From positions 179,378 to 243,377 of the forward strand of contig NZ_CACSIP010000012.1 of assembly GCF_902705885.1 (NCBI RefSeq): a DNA stretch of 64,000 nucleotides, given 5' to 3'. A program made the translations under genes and the position numbers. This DNA comes from Mycolicibacterium austroafricanum. Lineage in GTDB: Bacteria > Actinomycetota > Actinomycetes > Mycobacteriales > Mycobacteriaceae. The notes beneath the pieces are model-generated. The model saw nothing but the letters and a program-made list of their open reading frames with translations. It did not search any database and was not told where the DNA came from. Each line of letters opens with the position of its first letter. Within the stretch, counting starts at the first letter, position 1. Below, piece by piece: positions 25,577-35,748 of the stretch.

Positions 25577-27112
25577 ATGATTCTTCTCGGCGTAGGTCTC
25601 AGCATTGTCGTCGTCACCCTGATCGGGCTCGCGGTCGCCCGGCGTGTCGGCGGTGACAGCACGAATTTCCTCGTCGGCGGCCGAAACCTGGCCCTGCCGT
25701 TGGTCGGTGCGGCCCTGATGGGGCAGGCCGTCGACACCAACGCGACCCTGGGTAACACCGACCTGTCGTCGGCATTCGGCTTCTGGGCGGGCGCGGCACT
25801 GCCTCTGGGGCTGGGACTGTGTCTGCTGATCACCGGCATCTTCTTCGCCAAGCCGATGAACCGGATGGGGCTGACCACACTGCCCGACTACTACCGGCTC
25901 CGGTTCGGCAGGCCGGTCGAGGTGGCCTCGTCGGTCCTGATGATCGTGGCGTTCGCGATCCTGGTGGCCGGCAACCTGGTTGCGGGCGGATTCCTGTTCG
26001 AGTACTTCGTCGGATTCCCCTACTGGGTGGGTGTGGTGCTGATCGCAGGGATCGTGCTGCTCTACACCGGGGCCGGCGGGATGCTCGCCGACGCCTACAC
26101 CGCGATCGTGCAGATGAGCCTGATCCTGGTGGCCGCGGTCGCCACGCTGATCTGGGTGACGGTCACCTACGGCCTGACCGTCCCCGAGGGCATGGGCCCG
26201 TTCGACCTGGGCCAGCTCGGTGATCCGGCGCAGGGCGCAGCGATCAACTGGGCGACGCTGATCGCTCTGGGGATCGGTGACATCGTGGCCATCGACTTCA
26301 TGCAGCGGATCTTCTCGGCCCGCTCGCCGGAAACCGCCCGCCGGGCGTGCTTCATCGGTGCGGCCGGCGCGGCCGCGATCGGAATCCCGTTCGCTCTGGT
26401 GGCGCTGGCATCCACCGCGATCGTGCCGGAGGGGTCAGACGGGCCGGTGCTCTTCGTCCTGCTCAACGACTTCGCGCCGATCGGCCTGACGGTGCTGGTG
26501 CTGGCCGGCATCGTCGGCGCGTCGATGAGCACCGCCAACGGCGCCATTCTGGGCACCGCGGCGGTCGCGGTACGCAACGTCGGAAACGTCAAGCGGGTGC
26601 ACGTCGAGGGCAGGGTCGATCCGCTGTTGCGGGCCACCCGGTGGGCGATGATCCCGGTTGCGGCGGTGTCGGTGCTGTTCGCCCTCAAGGTGCCGCAGAC
26701 CGGGATCCTGCTGACGCTGGCGTTCGACCTGCTGCTGGCCTGTCTGATCGTGCCATTCGTGCTGGGCCTGTATTGGCGCCGCGGGACCGCGACGGCGGCG
26801 ATGGCGGCGATCGTGGTGGGCCTGGCGGTCCGGCTCGGGCTGTTCGTGATGACCCCGACGATGTACGGGGTGGACAACACCATCCTCTATCTGCCGAACG
26901 GGTTCTTCGACGCCACCTTCGACGGTTACCCGACGTTCATCGCGTTCGCCGCATCGCTGCTCACCTACGTCGTGGTCGCCGTTCTCACCAAGCCGGCGAC
27001 GTTGCGCGGGTTGGACATCCAGCTTGCCGAGGACATCGATGAGGCGCTGGCAGCGGTGGACCGGACCGCCGAGGAGTCCGCGGAGCCGGTCGAGGCCACC
27101 AACGCACCCTGA
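25577..27112 (+). CDS. Sodium:solute symporter (SSS family), riboswitch-controlled
   Basis: 511 residues with about 13 membrane helices. Family landmarks: VGGRNLALPLVGAALMGQAV near the N-terminus, a GAGGMLADAYTAIVQ segment equivalent to the sodium-site helix, and DIVAIDFMQRIFSARSPE. A cytosolic acidic tail (EDIDEALAAVDRTAEESAE) closes it. The AGGAGG ribosome site is eight bases before the ATG. Control by a guanidine-I riboswitch and divergence from an arginase-family hydrolase suggest that it imports, or less likely exports, guanidine or a guanidino compound with sodium. Known guanidine exporters are SMR proteins, so this is a different transporter class for the signal. Confidence 0.85.
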   Translation: MILLGVGLSIVVVTLIGLAVARRVGGDSTNFLVGGRNLALPLVGAALMGQAVDTNATLGNTDLSSAFGFWAGAALPLGLGLCLLITGIFFAKPMNRMGLTTLPDYYRLRFGRPVEVASSVLMIVAFAILVAGNLVAGGFLFEYFVGFPYWVGVVLIAGIVLLYTGAGGMLADAYTAIVQMSLILVAAVATLIWVTVTYGLTVPEGMGPFDLGQLGDPAQGAAINWATLIALGIGDIVAIDFMQRIFSARSPETARRACFIGAAGAAAIGIPFALVALASTAIVPEGSDGPVLFVLLNDFAPIGLTVLVLAGIVGASMSTANGAILGTAAVAVRNVGNVKRVHVEGRVDPLLRATRWAMIPVAAVSVLFALKVPQTGILLTLAFDLLLACLIVPFVLGLYWRRGTATAAMAAIVVGLAVRLGLFVMTPTMYGVDNTILYLPNGFFDATFDGYPTFIAFAASLLTYVVVAVLTKPATLRGLDIQLAEDIDEALAAVDRTAEESAEPVEATNAP

Positions 27113-27143
27113 CGGCGGGCGCAATGCGGCCTGACGGGCCAGC

Positions 27144-27941
27144 TCAGCCGTCGGGGGCGACGGCCGACCACGGCACCGTCAGCACCCCGTCGCGCAGGCT
27201 ACGGCGCGGCGCGGTGACCGGGAAGCCCTCGGCGGCAAGCATTTCCACCATGGCGCGCCAGCGCATCCTCGGCCCGAACACCCCGTGGCCGGCGACGCTG
27301 GCCCACGCACGGTCGGCGGCCTGCAGCAACGCGTGGATCGGCTGACCTGAAACATTGTGGTGGATCAGCACTTTGGGCAGCCGCTCGGCCAGATCCGAGG
27401 GCCGGTCGACGGTGAACGGGTCGCATGCCAACGTCAGGCTGACCACCGAGACCGCATCCAGGAGCACCCAGCAGCATCGGCGTCCCAGCTCGTCACAGGT
27501 GCCGTCGACGATCAGGCCGCCCGGGGCCAAGCCGCGTCGCATCGCCGCCCACGCATCGCGCACCGCGTTCTCTGGATATTGCCGTAACACGTTGAACGCG
27601 CGCACCAGAACAGGTCGGTGTCCGGCCAGTTCGAAGCCGCCGAGCGCGAACTCCACTCCCGGCGCCACCGCGGCCCGGCCGATCCGTACCCGGTCGGGGT
27701 CGATCTCGAGGCCGACGACGCGGATGTCGGTGCGCAACGATCGCAGCCGGATCGCCAGCTCGAGGGTGGTCACCGGCAGGGCGCCGTAGCCGAGGTCGAC
27801 GACGAGCGGATCGGTGGCGGACTGCACGGCGTTGCGGACCCGAGGATCGTGGACCAGCCAGCGGTCGCTGCGACGCAACCTGTTGTGGCCGGTGGTGCCC
27901 CGCGTGATCGCGCCGAGTGGCGCACCAGCACGCTGAGCCAT
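27144..27941 (-). CDS. Class I SAM-dependent methyltransferase-like protein
   Basis: 265 residues. Motif I is DPLVVDLGYGALPVTTLELA, and an acidic post-I residue in VVGLEIDPDRV supports a Rossmann methyltransferase fold. RAFNVLRQYPENAVRDAWAA and LAPGGLIVDGTCDE fit motifs IV-V. The target is not identifiable. It is convergent with the symporter gene and lies 21 bases upstream of nothing else on its strand except the DUF2505 gene, with which it probably shares a transcript. Confidence 0.78.
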   Translation of the reverse strand: MAQRAGAPLGAITRGTTGHNRLRRSDRWLVHDPRVRNAVQSATDPLVVDLGYGALPVTTLELAIRLRSLRTDIRVVGLEIDPDRVRIGRAAVAPGVEFALGGFELAGHRPVLVRAFNVLRQYPENAVRDAWAAMRRGLAPGGLIVDGTCDELGRRCCWVLLDAVSVVSLTLACDPFTVDRPSDLAERLPKVLIHHNVSGQPIHALLQAADRAWASVAGHGVFGPRMRWRAMVEMLAAEGFPVTAPRRSLRDGVLTVPWSAVAPDG

Positions 27942-27962
27942 GGCGCCGATCCTAGTTCGTGG

Positions 27963-28475
27963 TCAGCCGTTTTCCGTGATCCACACCGTGGTGAAGCGTT
28001 GCTCTGCGATCAGCAGGTCGACCAGCTGGCTGCCGATGAAGTTCTCGATCTTGCCGCCCACGAGCGGAACCCGGACCTCCACCGTGGCGGTCAACGCCAT
28101 GCGAGCCCCCGGCTGCGAGGTCGCCGGCGCCAGCACGGCCTCTCCGGTCAACCCGGCCGGCGCACCGGGAATGCTGCCGGACACCACCGCCGAGGCGCGC
28201 CCGTTGACCATCGGCGTCCACATCTCCTCGCGCACGAAACTCAGATCGCCGCGGTGGAATTGCGTCACCACACCGGGCAGACGATCCGACCGCAGGGTCT
28301 GGGTGGTGCGGATGCGGATCCCGCCGTCCTCCCCGAGTACCAGTTCGTCGAGCGTGGCGTGGTCGGCGCCGGAATCGCCCAACCGGACCAGCCAGTACTG
28401 CTCGTCGCTGAACGCCCTGTGGACCTGTTCGACCGTGCCGCCGTATTCAGCGGCCATGTCGAATGAACGCGGCAT
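27963..28475 (-). CDS. DUF2505 protein (Rv0481c-like)
   Basis: 170 residues starting MPRSFDMAAEYGGTVEQVHR, the conserved opening of DUF2505, a START/polyketide-cyclase-like fold of actinobacteria that may bind a lipid or hydrophobic ligand. It diverges from murB with 26 bases between starts, so the promoters must overlap. No catalytic motif is visible. Function unknown. Confidence 0.82.
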   Translation of the reverse strand: MPRSFDMAAEYGGTVEQVHRAFSDEQYWLVRLGDSGADHATLDELVLGEDGGIRIRTTQTLRSDRLPGVVTQFHRGDLSFVREEMWTPMVNGRASAVVSGSIPGAPAGLTGEAVLAPATSQPGARMALTATVEVRVPLVGGKIENFIGSQLVDLLIAEQRFTTVWITENG

Positions 28476-28501
28476 GAAAGACCACGCTACCGTTACCGCC
28501 C

Positions 28502-29551
28502 GTGGTCTCTTCGTCGATCGACGGTGTGGCGGTCGCCGAGAACGTCCCGCTCGCGCCGCTGACCACGCTGCGCGTCGGTCCGGTCGCGCAGCGGCTGCTC
28601 ACCTGCACCACCACCGACCAGATTGTCGCTGCTCTGCGCGAGGTCGGCCCGGAAGCGCTGGTGCTGGCCGGCGGATCCAACGTGGTACTTGCCGACGACC
28701 TCCACGGGCTCACCGTGGTCCGGCTGGCGAACACCGGCATCACCGTCGACCGCGACATGGTGCGCGCGGAGGCCGGGGCGGTGTGGGACGACGTCGTCGC
28801 CGCCGCGTTGGCGCACGGACTGAGCGGGCTTGAATGCCTGTCCGGGATACCGGGATCGGTGGGGGCCACCCCGGTGCAGAACGTGGGAGCCTACGGAGCG
28901 GAGGTGGCCGACACCATCCGCCGGGTCCGGCTGCTGGACCGGCGCACCGGTGAGGACCGGTGGGTGACGCCCGACGTGCTCGAGTTCGGTTATCGCACAA
29001 GCATTCTGAAGAACTCATCGGACCGGGTGGTGCTCGAGGTGGAGTTCGCGCTGCAGGCCGCAGACCGCAGCGCTCCGCTGCGCTACGGCGAACTCGCCGC
29101 AGCGCTCAGCCTCCGGCAGGGGGACCGCGCGGACCCGGCGCAGGTGCGGGCGGCGGTGTTGTCGCTGCGGGCAGGCAAGGGCATGGTCCTCGACGAGGAC
29201 GACCACGACACCTGGAGCGTCGGCTCGTTCTTCACCAACCCGGTGGTGACGCGCGCGGAGTTCGACCGCCTCGCCGGCACGGTCGACGGGCCCGTTCCCC
29301 ACTATCCCGCCGCCGACGGGGCGAAGCTGGCCGCGGGCTGGCTCGTCGAACGGGCCGGTTTCGGCAAGGGTTATCCGGGTGCGCAGGCGCCGGCCCGGCT
29401 GTCCACCAAGCACGCCCTGGCGCTCACCAACCGCGGGCACGCGAGCAGCGATGACGTCATCGCGCTGGCCAGGACGATCCGCGACGGGGTCGTTGCGGCT
29501 TTCGGGATCGAACTCACACCCGAGCCTGTGCTGATCGGGTGCGATTTCTAG
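28502..29551 (+). CDS. murB: UDP-N-acetylenolpyruvoylglucosamine reductase
   Basis: 349 residues from a GTG at 28502. FAD-binding blocks [11 protein letters not shown] and [13 protein letters not shown], the [19 protein letters not shown] segment, YRTSILKN, catalytic serine in [11 protein letters not shown] and [15 protein letters not shown] are all present; type I/IIb length. It makes UDP-MurNAc from UDP-GlcNAc-enolpyruvate with NADPH in the second step of peptidoglycan synthesis. It is followed after 15 bases by the L,D-transpeptidase gene, so two peptidoglycan genes are adjacent. Confidence 0.96.
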   Translation: MVSSSIDGVAVAENVPLAPLTTLRVGPVAQRLLTCTTTDQIVAALREVGPEALVLAGGSNVVLADDLHGLTVVRLANTGITVDRDMVRAEAGAVWDDVVAAALAHGLSGLECLSGIPGSVGATPVQNVGAYGAEVADTIRRVRLLDRRTGEDRWVTPDVLEFGYRTSILKNSSDRVVLEVEFALQAADRSAPLRYGELAAALSLRQGDRADPAQVRAAVLSLRAGKGMVLDEDDHDTWSVGSFFTNPVVTRAEFDRLAGTVDGPVPHYPAADGAKLAAGWLVERAGFGKGYPGAQAPARLSTKHALALTNRGHASSDDVIALARTIRDGVVAAFGIELTPEPVLIGCDF

Positions 29552-29566
29552 GTACGCTCGGTTCAC

Positions 29567-30856
29567 GTGAGCCCTCGAGACCCGGTGCCGTCGATCACCA
29601 GACGGCGTGCCCTTGCCGCGGTCGCGTTCGGCGTGGTGGCACCGGGGGCGCTGGCCGCCTGCCTGAACCAGCGTGACGACGCCTCCGGCGCGGCCGGGGA
29701 GTCACCCGCTGCGCCCACGCTGACCTTCGAACCAGCCGACGCCGCGGTCGACGTCGGGCCTACCTCACCCGTCGGGGTCGACGTCGCCGACGGCTGGTTC
29801 CAGAAGATCAGCCTGACCAACCCCGAAGGCAAGGTCGTCGCCGGTGCGCTGAACCGGGACCGCACCGGGTTCACCGTCACCGAACCCCTGGGCTACGGGG
29901 TGTCCTACACCTGGGACGGCACCGTCGTCGGTCACGACGGCAAGGCCGTGCCGGTGTCCGGATCGTTCACCACGATCTCCCCGGCCAACCAGGTCAACGG
30001 CCGGTTCCAGCTCGCCGACGGGCAGACCGTCGGCGTGGCGGCGCCGATCATCCTGCAATTCGACACCGCCATCGCCGAGGCCGACCGGCCCGCGGTGGAG
30101 AAGGCGCTGTCGGTGACCGCCACCCCGCCGGTCGAGGGCAGCTGGGCGTGGCTGCCGGACGAGGTAGGCGGCTCGCGGGTGCACTGGCGCACCCGCGAGT
30201 ACTACCCGGCGGGCACCACCGTGCACGTCGACGCCGATTTCTACGGGGTGCCGTTCGGCGCAGGTGCGTACGGAGCGGCTGATTCGACACTGGACTTCAC
30301 CGTGGGCCGGCGCCAGGTCGTGAAGGCCGAGGCGTCGTCGCACCAGATCGAGGTGATCACCGACGAGGGCGTGATCATGACCCTGCCGTGCAGCTACGGC
30401 GAAGGCGACCTGGACCGCAACGTCACCCGCAGCGGCATCCACGTGGTCACGGAGAAGTACGAGGACTTCTACATGACCAACCCGGCGGCCGGCTACGCCA
30501 ACGTCCGCGAGCGGTTCGCCGTGCGGATCTCCAACAACGGCGAGTTCATCCACGCCAACCCGGCCAGCTCCGGAGCCCAGGGCAACAGCAACGTCACCAA
30601 CGGTTGCATCAACCTGTCCACCGAGGATGCGCAGCGGTACTTCAACACGGCGATGTACGGCGACCCGGTCGAGGTCACCGGCACCCGCATCCAGCTGTCC
30701 TACGCCGACGGCGATATCTGGGACTGGGCGGTGCCGTGGGACGAGTGGACCGCGATGTCGGCGTTGTCGGAGCAGCAGGCCTCCGGGGTGCCCAGCACAG
30801 CTCCCGCGACGCCGTCGGACGCGCCGCAGCCGGTCAGCGGCCGACCCGGCGGCTGA
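29567..30856 (+). CDS. lprQ: L,D-transpeptidase lipoprotein (LprQ/LdtMt5-type)
   Basis: 429 residues from a GTG at 29567. A twin-arginine-like [11 protein letters not shown] leader ends in lipobox LAAC with the lipidated cysteine at C32. An Ig-like domain (about 50-230) precedes the YkuD catalytic domain. The nucleophile is C347 in [10 protein letters not shown]; the usual S/T-H-G-C-x-N histidine is asparagine here, as I recall for LdtMt5. An upstream FIHANPAS histidine is kept. A Pro/Ser/Thr tail ends the protein. It makes 3-3 peptidoglycan crosslinks in the cell envelope. It follows murB by 15 bases. Confidence 0.92.
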   Translation: MSPRDPVPSITRRRALAAVAFGVVAPGALAACLNQRDDASGAAGESPAAPTLTFEPADAAVDVGPTSPVGVDVADGWFQKISLTNPEGKVVAGALNRDRTGFTVTEPLGYGVSYTWDGTVVGHDGKAVPVSGSFTTISPANQVNGRFQLADGQTVGVAAPIILQFDTAIAEADRPAVEKALSVTATPPVEGSWAWLPDEVGGSRVHWRTREYYPAGTTVHVDADFYGVPFGAGAYGAADSTLDFTVGRRQVVKAEASSHQIEVITDEGVIMTLPCSYGEGDLDRNVTRSGIHVVTEKYEDFYMTNPAAGYANVRERFAVRISNNGEFIHANPASSGAQGNSNVTNGCINLSTEDAQRYFNTAMYGDPVEVTGTRIQLSYADGDIWDWAVPWDEWTAMSALSEQQASGVPSTAPATPSDAPQPVSGRPGG

Positions 30857-30863
30857 ACCCCCC

Positions 30864-30926
30864 CGTTGAGACCGCGCTGAGGGCGCAGAACATCGAGTGC
30901 GTGGCGCCGCTGACGCAGTCTCAACG
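30864..30926. terminator. Long imperfect inverted repeat between convergent genes
   Basis: cgttgagac (30864-30872) pairs exactly with gtctcaacg (30918-30926), and the inner parts ccgcgctgagggcgc and gcgccgctgacgcag extend the stem imperfectly. It fills the gap between the lprQ and SDR stops, so it can serve as a two-way terminator. Its length and the cgttgaga(c)/ctgacgc wording also resemble dispersed mycobacterial palindromes, so it could be a repeat element. Confidence 0.65.
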
Positions 30927-30928
30927 AA

Positions 30929-31687
30929 TCAGGGCTGGCGGTGGAAGCGGGACCCGCTGGCGCCGCTGACCTGGTCACGCGGCCTGACCACGATCAGATC
31001 CAGGTCGACGTGTGAGGGCCGGCTCGCGACGAACCCGATCACCTCGGCGATGTCCTCGGCCACCAGCGGGGTCACGCCTTGGTAGACCTTCTCGGCGCGC
31101 TCGGCGTCCCCGTCGAAGCGGCGCAGCGAGAAGTCGGTCTTGACCATCCCGGGAGCCACCTCGGTGAGCCGGACGGGTTGTCCGAGCAGCTCGCTGCGCA
31201 GCGTGCGGTGCAAGACGCCCTGGGCGTGCTTGGCCGATGTGTAGCCGCCGCCGTTGTCGTAGATCTCGACGGCAGCGATGGAGGTGACCGTGACGATCAG
31301 CCCGTCACCGGACTCGATCAGCTTGGGCAGCAGCGCGCGGGTGACGTGCAGCGTGCCCAGCACGTTGGCCTCCCACATCCAGCGCCAGTGCTCCACGTCG
31401 GCGTCGGCCACCGGCTCCAGGCCGCGCGCGCCGCCGGCGTTGTTGACCAGTACGTCCACCCGATCAAGGCGCCCGGCCATCGCCGCGACGGCGGCACTGT
31501 CGGTGACATCCGCCACAATCGCGGTGCCGTCGATCTCGGCGGCCAGCGCCACGATCGGGGCCTCCCGGCGAGCCACGCAGACCACATGGAATCCCTGTGC
31601 GGCAAGGGTTCTTGCGGTCGCTTCGCCGATTCCGGCACTCGCCCCGGTGACCACTGCGACCCGGCGGGCATCTGATGGCGTCGTCAT
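30929..31687 (-). CDS. Short-chain dehydrogenase/reductase (Rv0484c-like)
   Basis: 252 residues. Coenzyme motif VVTGASAGIGEATARTLAAQG, NNAGGARG, catalytic serine (VTVTSIAAVE) and YTSAKHAQG are intact, so it is an active classical SDR, NADP-leaning by the VARRE stretch after strand 2. Substrate unknown. It diverges from mshA. The ROK/nagC gene that lies between them in M. tuberculosis is not present. Confidence 0.88.
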   Translation of the reverse strand: MTTPSDARRVAVVTGASAGIGEATARTLAAQGFHVVCVARREAPIVALAAEIDGTAIVADVTDSAAVAAMAGRLDRVDVLVNNAGGARGLEPVADADVEHWRWMWEANVLGTLHVTRALLPKLIESGDGLIVTVTSIAAVEIYDNGGGYTSAKHAQGVLHRTLRSELLGQPVRLTEVAPGMVKTDFSLRRFDGDAERAEKVYQGVTPLVAEDIAEVIGFVASRPSHVDLDLIVVRPRDQVSGASGSRFHRQP

Positions 31688-31764
31688 CTGCTCAAGCCTA
31701 GGCGTCGCCGGTGCGCGGACGCCTGGCCGGGGACGCTGCGATCAGGCGGTGTAGACATGACGGT

Positions 31765-33102
31765 GTGTGTCCAGCGACCGATCGGCACGGCCTGGCTTCC
31801 GGTCTGCCCCAGCCACGCCGGGTGGCGGTGTTGTCCGTGCACACCTCGCCGCTGGCCCAGCCGGGCACCGGTGACGCAGGGGGCATGAACGTCTACGTCC
31901 AGCAGACGGCGCTGGAACTGGCGCGTCGCGGCGTCGAGGTGGAGATCTTCACCCGGGCCACCTCGTCCACCGATCCCGCGGTCGTCCGCGTGGCGCCCGG
32001 CGTGCTGGTGCGCAATGTGGTGGCGGGTCCGTTCGAGGGGCTGGACAAGAACGACCTGCCGACCCAGTTGTGTGCCTTCACCGCGGGCGTGCTGCGCGCC
32101 GAGGCCACCCACGAACCGGGCTACTACGACATCGTGCACTCGCACTACTGGCTGTCCGGGCAGGTCGGATGGCTTGCTGCGGACCGCTGGGCGGTGCCGC
32201 TGGTGCACACCGCCCACACGCTGGCCGCGGTCAAGAACGCGTCGCTGGCCTCCGGCGACTCGCCCGAGCCGCCGATGCGGTCCATCGGCGAGCAGCAGGT
32301 CGTCGACGAAGCAGACCGGCTCATCGTCAACACCGATCATGAAGCGCAGCAATTGGTTTCACTGCATCAGGCCGATCCGGGCCGCATCGATGTGGTGCAC
32401 CCGGGCGTCGACCTTCAGGTTTTCACCCCCGGTGACCGCCGCGCCGCGCGTGCGGCGCTGGGACTGGACGCCCTCGATGCCGAGGTCCCGATCGTCGCCT
32501 TCGTCGGGCGCATCCAACCGCTCAAGGCGCCCGATGTGCTGCTGCGCGCGGCGGCGCTGTTGCCCGGAATCCACGTGCTCATCGCCGGCGGGCCGTCGGG
32601 CAACGGGATGTCCACGCCCGACGATCTGGTTGAGCTGGCCGCCCAGTTGGGTATCACCGATCGCGTGACGTTCCTCCCCCCGCAGTCCCGCGACGAGCTC
32701 GTGCGCGTCTACCGGGCCGCTGATGTCGTCGCGGTACCGAGCTACTCGGAGTCTTTCGGTCTGGTCGCCCTGGAGGCGCAGGCGTGTGGCACCCCGGTGG
32801 TCGCCGCGGCGGTCGGCGGGCTGCCGGTGGCGGTCCGCGACGGTGTCAGCGGTGCGCTGGTCAACGGGCACGACACCGGCGCATGGGCGACGGCGATCGG
32901 CGACATCGTCCGCCGGGACCGGGCTCCGATGCAGGACGCGGCGGTCGCGCACGCCGCCGCCTTCTCGTGGGGCCACACCGTCGATGCGCTGCTGGGCAGC
33001 TACGGACACGCGATCGGCGACCACCGGACCGGACACCAGAGCCAGCCCGCGGGCCGGCGCAGCGGACGCCGGTTCTCGATGCGGCGGGGGGTGCGCGCGT
33101 GA
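31765..33102 (+). CDS. mshA: D-inositol-3-phosphate glycosyltransferase MshA
   Basis: About 445 residues from a GTG at 31765; the frame is open back to a GTG at 31711. Conserved MshA text starts at [23 protein letters not shown] fold: [20 protein letters not shown] near the N-terminus, [15 protein letters not shown], and the nucleotide-sugar site [19 protein letters not shown]. It joins GlcNAc from UDP-GlcNAc to inositol-3-phosphate, the first step of mycothiol synthesis. The stop overlaps the next gene (GTGA), coupling the two. Start uncertain; product secure. Confidence 0.93.
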   Translation: MCPATDRHGLASGLPQPRRVAVLSVHTSPLAQPGTGDAGGMNVYVQQTALELARRGVEVEIFTRATSSTDPAVVRVAPGVLVRNVVAGPFEGLDKNDLPTQLCAFTAGVLRAEATHEPGYYDIVHSHYWLSGQVGWLAADRWAVPLVHTAHTLAAVKNASLASGDSPEPPMRSIGEQQVVDEADRLIVNTDHEAQQLVSLHQADPGRIDVVHPGVDLQVFTPGDRRAARAALGLDALDAEVPIVAFVGRIQPLKAPDVLLRAAALLPGIHVLIAGGPSGNGMSTPDDLVELAAQLGITDRVTFLPPQSRDELVRVYRAADVVAVPSYSESFGLVALEAQACGTPVVAAAVGGLPVAVRDGVSGALVNGHDTGAWATAIGDIVRRDRAPMQDAAVAHAAAFSWGHTVDALLGSYGHAIGDHRTGHQSQPAGRRSGRRFSMRRGVRA

Positions 33103-33611
33103 GTGGCGATGTGCAGGACCTCATCGAGCGCACGCTCAAAGAGCACGAGCTGACCTACACCCACCACAAGGGGGCGGCCGGTGGCCTGCCCGGCCTGGTC
33201 GTCGAGCTTCCCGGTGAGCGCAGGCTCAAGACCAACACCATCCTGACCATCGGCGAGCACTCGGTGCGGGTCGAGGCGTTCGTCTGCCGCAAACCCGACG
33301 AGAACCACGAAGGTGTCTACAAGTTCCTGCTCAAGCGCAACCGCAGGCTCTACGGCGTCGCCTACACGCTGGACAACACCGGTGACATCTACCTCGTCGG
33401 CAGGATGGCGCTGGGAACCGTCACCGCCGACGAGATCGACCGGGTGCTCGGGCAGGTGCTCGAGGCGGTCGACTCGGACTTCAACACGTTGCTGGAGTTG
33501 GGTTTTCGCACTTCCATCCAGAAGGAGTGGGAGTGGCGGGTGTCGCGCGGTGAGTCGCTGAAGAATCTGCGCGCGTTTGAACATCTCATCGAAGATGAGG
33601 GCGACGACTGA
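33099..33611 (+). CDS. YbjN-domain protein (Rv0487-like)
   Basis: 170 residues from a GTG at 33099 that overlaps the mshA stop by four bases. The fold is that of YbjN/type III chaperone-like sensory proteins: [48 protein letters not shown]. Coupling to mshA is conserved in mycobacteria, suggesting a link to mycothiol or redox balance, but no activity is established. Confidence 0.82.
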   Translation: MSGDVQDLIERTLKEHELTYTHHKGAAGGLPGLVVELPGERRLKTNTILTIGEHSVRVEAFVCRKPDENHEGVYKFLLKRNRRLYGVAYTLDNTGDIYLVGRMALGTVTADEIDRVLGQVLEAVDSDFNTLLELGFRTSIQKEWEWRVSRGESLKNLRAFEHLIEDEGDD

Positions 33612-33647
33612 TCGCCGCCGTCGCCGCGATCGTGAGAGGATTCGGGC

Positions 33648-34397
33648 ATGGCAGATAATGCGACGCTGATCCTGCTGCGCCACGGTGAGAGCGAGTGGAA
33701 CGCGCTGAACCTGTTCACCGGTTGGGTGGATGTCGACCTGACCGACAAGGGGATGGCCGAGGCGATCCGCGCCGGGCAGCTCCTCTCCGAACAGGACCGC
33801 CTTCCCGATGTGCTGTACACCTCGCTGCTGAGGCGAGCGATCACCACCGCCAACGTGGCGCTGGACAAAGCGGACCGGCACTGGATCCCGGTGCACCGGG
33901 ACTGGCGGCTCAACGAACGTCACTACGGCGCGCTGCAGGGCCTGAACAAGGCCGAGACCAAGGCCAAGTACGGCGATGAGCAGTTCATGGCCTGGCGCCG
34001 CAGCTACGACACCCCGCCGCCGGCGATCGAGCCGGGCAGCGAGTTCAGCCAGGACCGCGACCCGCGTTACGCGGGAATCTCGGGTGGCCCGCTCACCGAG
34101 TGCCTCAAAGACGTGGTCGAACGGTTCGTGCCGTACTACACCGAGGTGATCGTCCCCGACCTGCTGGCGGGCAAGACCGTGCTGATCGCCGCGCACGGCA
34201 ATTCGCTTCGAGCGCTGGTCAAGTACCTGGACGGGATGTCCGACGACGACGTCGTGGGGCTGAACATCCCCACCGGGATCCCGCTGCGCTACGACCTGGA
34301 CAGCGATCTGAGGCCGACGACGCCCGGCGGGCTGTACCTGGATCCGGACGCCGCGGCGGCCGGTGCGGCGGCGGTCGCCGCCCAGGGCGCCAAGTAG
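33648..34397 (+). CDS. gpmA: 2,3-bisphosphoglycerate-dependent phosphoglycerate mutase
   Basis: 249 residues. [18 protein letters not shown] carries the phosphorylated histidine, with [11 protein letters not shown] and [14 protein letters not shown] completing the active site; full dPGM length rather than a shorter phosphatase. It converts 3- and 2-phosphoglycerate in glycolysis and gluconeogenesis. It lies directly upstream of senX3-regX3 as in all mycobacteria I know (gpm1, Rv0489). The 150-base gap that follows carries a RegX3-box candidate. Confidence 0.96.
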   Translation: MADNATLILLRHGESEWNALNLFTGWVDVDLTDKGMAEAIRAGQLLSEQDRLPDVLYTSLLRRAITTANVALDKADRHWIPVHRDWRLNERHYGALQGLNKAETKAKYGDEQFMAWRRSYDTPPPAIEPGSEFSQDRDPRYAGISGGPLTECLKDVVERFVPYYTEVIVPDLLAGKTVLIAAHGNSLRALVKYLDGMSDDDVVGLNIPTGIPLRYDLDSDLRPTTPGGLYLDPDAAAAGAAAVAAQGAK

Positions 34398-34426
34398 CCG
34401 GACGACCGGTCTGCACGTCCTCAACC

Positions 34427-34444
34427 GGCGAACAGCAGGTGAAC
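34427..34444. promoter_or_regulatory. Candidate RegX3 (PHO-type) box before senX3
   Basis: GGCGAAC (34427-34433) and GGTGAAC (34438-34444) are direct repeats with an 11-base period. Read on the other strand they are GTTCACC and GTTCGCC, the half-site of PHO boxes bound by RegX3/PhoP in actinobacteria. Another GTTCACC lies at 34522-34528. The spacing and position suit autoregulation of senX3-regX3. Confidence 0.6.
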
Positions 34445-34547
34445 AACGAAGGACGCGCACCCGAACTTCGGTGTTTGGGTCTGTGACTTGTCCCGATTTG
34501 GCCGCACGCTGCTGGGATGATGTTCACCGAATGCGTACGCTTTTCGC

Positions 34548-35741
34548 GTGAGTGTCGTATCGGCGCTGCTTCTCGCCGCGATCGTGGCACTGCTCGCATT
34601 GTCGATCGGTGTGGCGTTCGGGATGGGAGTGGTCGCCCGCCGCCGCGAACGCCGGCAACGGCGGATCGCCGAACAGGCGGGCATCACGGTCCTGCAGATG
34701 CTCGAGCACGTGGTGGCGCAGGCTCCGGTGGGGCTCGTGGTCGTCGACACCTACCGTGACGTCGTCTACACCAATGAACGCGCCCGCGAACTCGGCCTGG
34801 TGCGCGACCGGATGCTCGACGACCGCGCCTGGCTGGCAGCGCAGCGCACGTTGACCACCGGCGACGACGGTGAGGTCGACCTGACTCCCCGCGAACGCAG
34901 CCGGCCGGGACGCTCCGGGCTGTCAGTGCGCGGGCAGGTGCGGTTGCTCACCGAGGACGACCGGCGCTTCGCGGTCATCTACGTCGACGACCAGTCCGAG
35001 CACGCCCGGATGGAAGCGACCCGACGGGACTTCGTGGCCAACGTCAGTCACGAGCTCAAGACGCCGGTCGGGGCGATGGGGGTGCTGGCCGAAGCCATCC
35101 TGGCCTCCGGCGACGATGGTGAGACGGTTCGGCACTTCGCCGCCAAGATGGTCACCGAGTCCAACCGGCTGGCGGACATGGTGGGGGAGTTGATCGAGCT
35201 GTCCCGGTTGCAGGGCGCCGAACGGCTGCCCGACCTGGAGGCGGTCGAGGTCGACGTGGTGGTGGCCGAGGCGCTTTCGCGCCACAAGGTCTCAGCCGAC
35301 AACGCCGACATCGCGATCACCACCGACCCGCCGACCGGCTTTCGGGTGCTTGGCGACCAGACGCTGTTGGTGACGGCGATCGCGAACCTGGTCTCCAACG
35401 CAATCGCATACTCGCCCAACGGATCCTCGGTGTCGATCAGCAGGCGCCGTCGCGGCGACAACATCGAGATCGCGGTCACCGACCGTGGTATCGGCATCGC
35501 CCGCGCCGACCAGGAGCGGGTGTTCGAAAGATTCTTCCGCGTCGACAAGGCGCGGTCCCGGGCCACCGGCGGCACCGGGCTCGGGCTGGCGATCGTCAAG
35601 CACGTCGCGGCCAACCACAACGGTTCCATCCGGCTGTGGAGCCAGCCGGGCACCGGTTCGACGTTCACGTTGTCGATTCCGGCCTACACCGACGATTCCG
35701 ACGATCAGGACTCAGACGACCATGACGAACGAGAGGACTAG
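34548..35741 (+). CDS. senX3: Sensor histidine kinase SenX3
   Basis: 397 residues from a GTG at 34548. One N-terminal membrane helix ([20 protein letters not shown]), a PAS-like domain ([20 protein letters not shown]), HisKA with phospho-acceptor H168 in [15 protein letters not shown], and HATPase motifs [19 protein letters not shown] and [11 protein letters not shown]. It reports phosphate supply through the Pst system/PhoU and phosphorylates RegX3. regX3 starts seven bases after its stop; the MIRU repeats present here in M. tuberculosis are absent. Confidence 0.96.
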   Translation: MSVVSALLLAAIVALLALSIGVAFGMGVVARRRERRQRRIAEQAGITVLQMLEHVVAQAPVGLVVVDTYRDVVYTNERARELGLVRDRMLDDRAWLAAQRTLTTGDDGEVDLTPRERSRPGRSGLSVRGQVRLLTEDDRRFAVIYVDDQSEHARMEATRRDFVANVSHELKTPVGAMGVLAEAILASGDDGETVRHFAAKMVTESNRLADMVGELIELSRLQGAERLPDLEAVEVDVVVAEALSRHKVSADNADIAITTDPPTGFRVLGDQTLLVTAIANLVSNAIAYSPNGSSVSISRRRRGDNIEIAVTDRGIGIARADQERVFERFFRVDKARSRATGGTGLGLAIVKHVAANHNGSIRLWSQPGTGSTFTLSIPAYTDDSDDQDSDDHDERED

Positions 35742-35748
35742 TACATCG

